Shown piece after piece: positions 59,410 to 64,000 of a DNA stretch of 64,000 nucleotides. Under the pieces are notes generated by a model. It did no database searches. It had not been told where the DNA came from and was given only the letters and a program-made list of their open reading frames with translations. Each line of letters begins with the position of its first letter. Positions within the stretch are counted from its first letter, which is position 1. A program made the position numbers and the translations under genes. The stretch comes from CAADGY01 sp900696665 (GTDB lineage: Bacteria; Acidobacteriota; Terriglobia; Bryobacterales; Bryobacteraceae), in NCBI GenBank assembly GCA_035063885.1, contig JAPSFM010000003.1, positions 91,415 through 155,414 on the forward strand, written 5' to 3'.

Positions 59410-60975
59410 ATGTCTTTACTGAATGTTTGCGGACTTTCTTTCCGGTATCCATCCACGATTGAACTATTCCGGGACGCGACGTTTGCGATCGAAGCGGAAG
59501 ACCGCCTGGCGGTCGTCGGGGCGAACGGCGTAGGCAAATCGACCCTGCTGCGTATCCTGGCCGGAGAGCTGGAGCCGACAGGCGGCACGATCGCTCGGCG
59601 GAAGAATCTGCAAACAGCAACTGTGGATCAGTATGGCGCTGCGGGGGAGGGCTCCTTGTTCGAGTACGTATTTGGCGCCCGGCCCGACCTGGCGCGGCTG
59701 CGGGTCCGTTTGGCCGCGACGGAACGTGAGGCTCCGTGTGAGTACGCCGAGTTGGTGAATGAATATGAGGCTTTTGGCGGGTATGCAGCAGAGGCGCGAA
59801 CCGGGAGTATCCTGGGCGGGCTGGGATTCGCGCCGGCCGAGTGGAGCCTGCCGCCATCGAGTTTGTCGGGCGGGCAGCGCACGCGAGCGAGCCTGGCTCG
59901 CGCATTGCACACAGAGGCCGGCCTGCTGTTGCTGGATGAGCCAACCAATCACCTGGACATCACCGCGCGCGAATGGCTTGAAGACCAACTTGCCGGGCGC
60001 GGCGCCTGCGTGCTGGTCTCCCACGACCGTGCGCTGTTGCGGAAGGTAGCGAACCGCATATTGGAAATCGAGCGCGGGAAGGTGACGCTGTTTAGAAGCA
60101 GCTATGAAGCGTACCGCGCGCGGCGGGCGCTGGCGGAGCGGCAGTCCTGGGAAAACTATGAAGCATTCGAACGCCGGAAGGCCGCCGCTGAGCAAGCTGC
60201 TGAACGGCGTTCTCGCCTTGCCGTACAGGTGGCAACCGCGCCGCGGGGCGAGCGCAGCAACCACGACTTTTACCGGCATAAAGCGGCCAAAATAGCGCGG
60301 ACGGCGCGGTTACTGCGAGAACGTGTCCATCGCGAACCCGAGATCACCAAGCCTTGGGAAGAGCAGCCGATTCCGGTCCTCGAGTTCGCGGACGTGCGTC
60401 GCAGCGGCGACATCGCCCTTGCGGTCACGAACCTGTCAAAGTCCTATCTGGAGAAGCCGCTGTTCGCGGACATTACGTTTGAACTGGCACGTGGCCAAAG
60501 GATGGCGATCACCGGGCCAAACGGATCGGGCAAGACGACGCTGTTACGGGTGCTCCTCGGACTGGATCCCGCCGGCACCGGAACCGTGCGGTTTGGCGCA
60601 CGCGTTGTGACCGGGTATTACGCGCAGGATGCAGCGAACCTGGACGGCACATTGACTCCTTTGCAGTTCTGCGGTTCGGGCACACTGGCGCGAACGCTGC
60701 TGGCCTGTCTGAAGGTGCGTCCGGACCGCTTCGGCCGTCCACTGGCGGAGGCGAGCGCCGGCGAGCGCGCCAAGGCGGCGCTGGTGCGCTTGCTGATCAG
60801 CGGAGCAAATCTGCTGGTGCTGGACGAGCCGACCAATCACCTCGACATTGAAGCGCAGGAGGCGTTAGAGAAGACATTGGCTCAGTATCCAGGGACGATT
60901 GTGCTGGCCTCGCACGACCGCAGTTTTCTGGAAGCGATCGCACCGGAGAAAATCTTGCAGCTACAGCAACGATGA
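59410..60975 (+). CDS. ABC-F family ATP-binding protein
   Basis: 521 residues with two ABC domains and no membrane part. Domain 1: Walker A GANGVGKST, signature LSGGQRTRASLARAL, Walker B LLLLDEPTNHLDI. Domain 2: Walker A GPNGSGKTT, a degenerate signature (ASAGERAKAALVRLL), Walker B LLVLDEPTNHLDIEAQ. The interdomain linker is basic. ABC-F proteins act on ribosomes, as translation factors or antibiotic-protection proteins; which applies cannot be told here. The start is set at the ATG at 59410, where the domain begins, preceded by GAGGAG but at short spacing; an in-frame ATG at 59374 is possible. Confidence 0.9.
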   Translation: MSLLNVCGLSFRYPSTIELFRDATFAIEAEDRLAVVGANGVGKSTLLRILAGELEPTGGTIARRKNLQTATVDQYGAAGEGSLFEYVFGARPDLARLRVRLAATEREAPCEYAELVNEYEAFGGYAAEARTGSILGGLGFAPAEWSLPPSSLSGGQRTRASLARALHTEAGLLLLDEPTNHLDITAREWLEDQLAGRGACVLVSHDRALLRKVANRILEIERGKVTLFRSSYEAYRARRALAERQSWENYEAFERRKAAAEQAAERRSRLAVQVATAPRGERSNHDFYRHKAAKIARTARLLRERVHREPEITKPWEEQPIPVLEFADVRRSGDIALAVTNLSKSYLEKPLFADITFELARGQRMAITGPNGSGKTTLLRVLLGLDPAGTGTVRFGARVVTGYYAQDAANLDGTLTPLQFCGSGTLARTLLACLKVRPDRFGRPLAEASAGERAKAALVRLLISGANLLVLDEPTNHLDIEAQEALEKTLAQYPGTIVLASHDRSFLEAIAPEKILQLQQR

Positions 60976-61173
60976 CGAAATGCCGTGGAAGCGAACGCCT
61001 CCTGCGCCCATTCCGCGATCAGATTGCTGTGGCCAGCCTTGTGAATTCAATGGGAGAGCCAGAGCCGCCGTAGCGGGTACAGAAGTGTGGACGCACGATG
61101 GCGAAAGGTGTTAAAAAGGCGGATCGCGGGGGATTATGATCCAGCCAGCAGTCCAACCTGGAGGGAAACTCTT

Positions 61174-61635
61174 ATGGAGCGTATGATCTCGGGGATGCTC
61201 GACAACTATGAGCGAGGTAATCTGGGCCGCAGGCAACTAGTTCAAGGCCTCGCGGCGCTGATGTTGGCCGCCGCGCCAGCGCGCGCTGAATCCACCTTCA
61301 AAGGGGTGGGACTTAATCACATCGCTCTTCGTGTGACCGGTATTCGCCGTTCTCGCGAGTTCCACCAGAAGCACTTGGGATTTCCTTTGATCTCCGAATC
61401 GGAGACAAGCTGCTTCCTCCGGGCCGGCGAAGAGTTTCTGGCGCTATCCCGGAACGAACGTCCGGGACTGGATCACTACTGCATCGCAATCGAAAATTTC
61501 AAGCCGGACGCGGTGATGGCCGAGCTAAACCGTCAGGGGTTGAGGCCGAGACGTACCAGTGGGACCGATCGCATTTATTTCCACGACGTGGACGGGCTCG
61601 AAGTGCAACTCTCGGCGGTGGACCATCGCGCCTGA
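61174..61635 (+). CDS. Exported VOC (glyoxalase/bleomycin-resistance) superfamily protein
   Basis: 153 residues. A twin-arginine-like leader (NLGRRQLVQGLAALMLAAAPARA) is followed by one VOC domain: LNHIALRVTGIRRSREFHQK with a metal-type His, HLGFPLISE, LDHYCIAIENFKPDAVMAEL with a second His, and DRIYFHDVDGLEVQLSAVDH with the end-of-domain Glu. One VOC domain usually dimerises to make an active site. Activity could be glyoxalase, dioxygenase or binding. GGAGGG lies 9 bases upstream of the ATG at 61174. Confidence 0.85.
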   Translation: MERMISGMLDNYERGNLGRRQLVQGLAALMLAAAPARAESTFKGVGLNHIALRVTGIRRSREFHQKHLGFPLISESETSCFLRAGEEFLALSRNERPGLDHYCIAIENFKPDAVMAELNRQGLRPRRTSGTDRIYFHDVDGLEVQLSAVDHRA

Positions 61636-61648
61636 GAGACCGGAGCAA

Positions 61649-62557
61649 TCACGGGCTGCCGTACAGAATCGCGGAAAAATCATTGCGGAAGTCTTCCATC
61701 GAAACTGTCTTTTTGCCCGGTGTCATTGGATCATACAGCTCGATCTTGGAACCCTTCATTCCAAGTACGGTGAAGCCGTGCCACATGGCCCCCGAAGCCG
61801 CAACAGCAGGAATTCTGCCCGCCGCCGAGACTGTGGAGGTGATTTTCGAGACCGGGGTCTTTTTGTTGACTTCGAACCCTTCCGGCGCCGAACCCACCAC
61901 CACCTTCCAGATTTGATTCAAGGTCAGTTGCTTACCGGATCCGGAGTCCAGTGCCCCGTAACTGCCCTCTCTTTGGGCGTATGCCTTCTCAATCAAGCAG
62001 GGCCAGAGCGCCTCGTTAGCGGAGCTCATGTAGATGAGGCTCCAACCTTCATCGGCATCGTCGGTGTAGAATACGCTGCTAACCTCTTCCGTCTGCCCGC
62101 CGAGGGTTACCGCGAAATAACGGCTGGAGGTGATTTTCTTGCCTGCCGGGACGCTGTCGAGTTCGCCGGCGACAGCGGAGACATCGGTCTCTACAACCGC
62201 ACTGTATTCCGCAATCAGGCTTTTGATGTGCTTGCGCCCGCTGGGGGTATTGGCAAGAGCCCCCAGGAGAGATGCCAGCGTACAATTGGCCAGTTGCCCC
62301 TGGTGCACGTCGGCCACAGCCGGATCCTTCCCCTTCTTGAAAAGATCCCAGGATACATCCCGCACAAGCTTCGTCCTCGAGTCCCCGGCCGGCGCCGGCA
62401 TTTTCAGCTTTTTTGCGGCCTTGATCTGTAGGTTGGACGGTACGGCGAAAGTGACTGGCTGAAATCCCAGTGGACCCACCGTTCTGACGCCCGACGCGGT
62501 ATTCGAGTGTCCGAGGGGGCCCGGAATACGGAACCGGTTCGCATCCCGATGCGTCAT
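61649..62557 (-). CDS. Calpain-like cysteine protease
   Basis: 302 residues. The calpain-type catalytic pattern is present: QGQLANCTLASLLGALA (oxyanion Gln86, catalytic Cys92), the calpain signature NEALWPCLIEKAYAQREGSY, and GAMWHGFTVLGMKGSKIEL with catalytic His260; an Asp (Asp276 in LYDPM) stands where calpains have Asn. No signal peptide or calcium-binding EF-hand is visible. Bacterial calpains are rare and scattered, so transfer or an unusual cytoplasmic role is possible. The ATG at 62557 is chosen because AGGAGG lies 5 bases upstream. It is the last gene of a minus-strand run after lptD. Confidence 0.85.
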   Translation of the reverse strand: MTHRDANRFRIPGPLGHSNTASGVRTVGPLGFQPVTFAVPSNLQIKAAKKLKMPAPAGDSRTKLVRDVSWDLFKKGKDPAVADVHQGQLANCTLASLLGALANTPSGRKHIKSLIAEYSAVVETDVSAVAGELDSVPAGKKITSSRYFAVTLGGQTEEVSSVFYTDDADEGWSLIYMSSANEALWPCLIEKAYAQREGSYGALDSGSGKQLTLNQIWKVVVGSAPEGFEVNKKTPVSKITSTVSAAGRIPAVAASGAMWHGFTVLGMKGSKIELYDPMTPGKKTVSMEDFRNDFSAILYGSP

Positions 62558-62661
62558 CACCACCTCCTGAACCTTCTGTGGAATCGCTATCGAATTTTCT
62601 TTCCCGCCAGCGAAACCAATAGTTCATGGTACCTGACCAGCGGCGCCATCGTACCTGCGGA

Positions 62662-62898
62662 TCACGTCCAGGCTTCGATGGCGTATGAGCCGCGGTTAAG
62701 CCCAGAAGTAACGTCAACTGAGCCGGTGGAGCACCAGGTGGTGGAATCCGCGGTTTGAAACGCCTTCAAAAGCCCACCCCGAGGCAGGCTGATACGCGGC
62801 AGGTGTGCCTGCTCGGTTGGCGGCGGCGACCGGTTACCGTTGCCGTCATGAGAGCTGCCAAGAAACTCCGAATAGGACGGCTCCATGTGCGCCCGCAT
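62662..62898 (-). other. Possible coding remnant, third of three overlapping small frames
   Basis: A 78-residue minus-strand frame (containing MEPSYSEFLGSSHDGNGNRS and DVTSGLNRGSYAIEAW) with mostly G/C third codon positions. It overlaps the preceding small frame by 53 bases and has no good ribosome-binding site. It could be the end of one gene broken by frameshifts together with the two frames upstream. Confidence 0.2.
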
Positions 62899-63046
62899 TG
62901 CCGCGCAATTTCTCCGATATCGGAACTTTGTTGCCGCGGAAGATCAGGTTACGGCAGTATTCGGCCTGCTGCATGGCGTAGTGACGGCTGACATTGATCG
63001 CGTCCCGTCTTTGGTGGAGAATTTCGGTCACACCAGCCATGTTCAT
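62846..63046 (-). other. Possible small gene, second of three overlapping frames after lptD
   Basis: A 66-residue frame starting MNMAGVTEILHQRRDAINVS and containing RHYAMQQAEYCRNLIFRGNK. Its ATG overlaps the previous frame's TAA (TAATG), a typical coupling arrangement. The codon third positions are G/C-rich. No family is recognised. Confidence 0.3.
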
Positions 63047-63156
63047 TAGTCCAGCCGTTTGCGGATGACCTCGGCGCACATCGACATGGGACTGAGCACT
63101 TGGTGGCGGATGTAGGTGACGACAAAGACGTCGCCAAAGAAATCAAAAAACAACAA
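63046..63156 (-). other. Possible small gene directly after lptD
   Basis: A 36-residue frame starting at a TTG 5 bases after the lptD stop (FFDFFGDVFVVTYIRHQVLS, then PMSMCAEVIRKRLD). Most of its codons end in C or G, as in neighbouring genes, so it may be real and translationally coupled. No family is recognised. Confidence 0.3.
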
Positions 63157-63160
63157 CGGC

Positions 63161-64000
63161 TTAGAACAGCCGCTCCTGCCTCTTCAGTGTTCCAAAAGAT
63201 CCGATATTGGCAACCACAAAAGCCACGCGGAATTGATTCTCACTGCGTGTGCCTAGACCGAACCGCCGGAACTGAAAGCTGATTCCGCAGCAGTCGGTGT
63301 TATAGGTGACCTGTGTGGTCGTCCACTGCATGCTGCTGGTGCGGAAGTCGTAGATGGTGCTGAAGGCCGCCATCCAACCCCGCCGGGCCTCATTGCCGTA
63401 AATCATGAGACCGCGCAACTGGTTCGAGGGTGGAGAGATTCGGCCCACGCGGAAATCTTCACAGGGAAACTCACCGCTATAGCCGGCCACCGGAGTGCAA
63501 CTTACCCGCGTATGGCCGGCCGAGATGAAGTACTGCTTGAAGCGGACATCGGCGACCAGTCCACTATTGGTAAATTTGCCGTGCAGCGGGTCGTAGTCGG
63601 CTCGCCATTCCGCTCCCAGGTAGGAGGCCGGGTTGAGCCGGAGTACGGAGACAATGGGGGAATAGCGGCGGGGCCGGTCGAGAAAGCCGTACCCGGTCAA
63701 TTGAGCGGAACTTGAGACCACGTTCCGGCGCCCGGTGACGAGAGCTCCGCCAAAGTCTGTGTCGAAGTACCGCCTTTGCCACACCTGCCAGCTAGCCGCC
63801 TCGTACACGTGGACACCGCGCTTGACAAAAAGCCGGTTGGTCAGAGAGATGTCCGCCTCGGTGGTGTTGGAAAGCAGTTCCGTTTCATCGAAGAGAATGA
63901 TCCGGCCAAAATCGGCAACCCCGTCGACGTGCCGGAAGCCCGCGCGCGGTTCAATGACATGCTTCATTCGCTCGCCCAGCCATCGCGGTGCATTGAACAC
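63161..64000 (-). CDS. lptD: LPS-assembly outer-membrane protein LptD, C-terminal part (start outside window)
   Basis: 279 residues of an open reading frame that continues past the window edge. The KHVIEPRAGFRHVDGV and FDETELLSNTTEADISLTNR stretches, the strand pattern (SYLGAEWRADYDPLHGKF, WMAAFSTIYDFRTSSMQWTT) and the late YNTDCCGISFQFRRFG, with the Cys pair used in LptD disulfides, mark the C-terminal barrel of LptD. LptD delivers lipopolysaccharide to the outer leaflet. The N-terminal plug domain lies outside. It precedes a string of small frames and the calpain-like gene on the same strand. Confidence 0.9.
   Translation of the reverse strand: MFNAPRWLGERMKHVIEPRAGFRHVDGVADFGRIILFDETELLSNTTEADISLTNRLFVKRGVHVYEAASWQVWQRRYFDTDFGGALVTGRRNVVSSSAQLTGYGFLDRPRRYSPIVSVLRLNPASYLGAEWRADYDPLHGKFTNSGLVADVRFKQYFISAGHTRVSCTPVAGYSGEFPCEDFRVGRISPPSNQLRGLMIYGNEARRGWMAAFSTIYDFRTSSMQWTTTQVTYNTDCCGISFQFRRFGLGTRSENQFRVAFVVANIGSFGTLKRQERLF

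Noticed and set aside
59464..60279. A 271-codon minus-strand frame inside the ABC-F gene
   Set aside because: ABC-F motifs are complete on the plus strand; no motif is seen on the other.
1..64000. Search for CRISPR arrays, insertion sequences, tRNA and rRNA genes
   Set aside because: No regularly spaced repeats, transposase, cloverleaf or rRNA-like sequence was seen on reading.

Overview
The window reads as one chromosomal segment of an Acidobacteriota bacterium, most likely of the Bryobacterales/Solibacter lineage. This is inferred from lineage-typical families: a 1120-residue Oar-like TonB-dependent receptor with an N-terminal carboxypeptidase-like domain, a VWFA-related protein of the Acidobacteria-restricted type, an NHL-repeat protein ending in a Solibacter-type C-terminal domain, a DUF2277 protein, and about ten secreted proteins with twin-arginine (RRxFL-type) leaders. 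The base composition is GC-rich. I found no rRNA, tRNA, CRISPR array, insertion sequence or prophage.

Layout. 1-5011: P-loop kinase (cut by the window edge), penicillin acylase, CorC-like transporter, anaerobic sulfatase-maturating enzyme. 5458-18466: a glycosidase-like Tat protein; a lytic transglycosylase / TPR / ClC channel operon; a sugar-isomerase-like Tat protein; an OB-fold-like small secreted protein; an FG-GAP protein; two PepSY proteins; two MacB-type permeases with no ATPase; a DUF4126 protein. 18503-28554: secreted and metabolic enzymes (F420/NADP-type oxidoreductase, amidohydrolase, PIG-L deacetylase, exported RidA plus SelA-like PLP enzyme, a sulfatase / beta-helix / beta-propeller operon, aldo-keto reductase). 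28709-34229: PAS histidine kinase, aconitase, and a LexA-like protease-fold protein lacking a DNA-binding domain. 34293-43055: a minus-strand run with a VWA protein, a Tmem protein, a small ribbon-helix-like protein, three consecutive alkaline-phosphatase-superfamily proteins and a matrixin-type metalloprotease. 43140-51201: NHL protein, FAH-family enzyme, M14 peptidase, GH19-like endolysin, DUF192, DUF2277 and FmdB proteins. 51272-55829: POTRA-only protein, SpoU methyltransferase, zapA, zapB-like, rplT, rpmI, metallophosphoesterase. 55857-64000: Oar-like receptor, ABC-F protein, VOC protein, calpain-like protease, mini-ORFs and the C-terminal part of lptD.

The genes fit a soil heterotroph that invests in secreted polysaccharide and peptide breakdown, TonB-dependent uptake and envelope maintenance. 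Many neighbouring genes overlap by ATGA or GTGA, so translation is probably coupled. The most unusual items are the HTH-less LexA-like protein (33432-34229), the triple AlkP-superfamily cluster with its YidC-like membrane partner (35613-41418), the calpain-like protease (61649-62557), the paired exported RidA and SelA-like proteins (21821-23819), and the operator-rich promoter of the Oar-like receptor (59265-59310).
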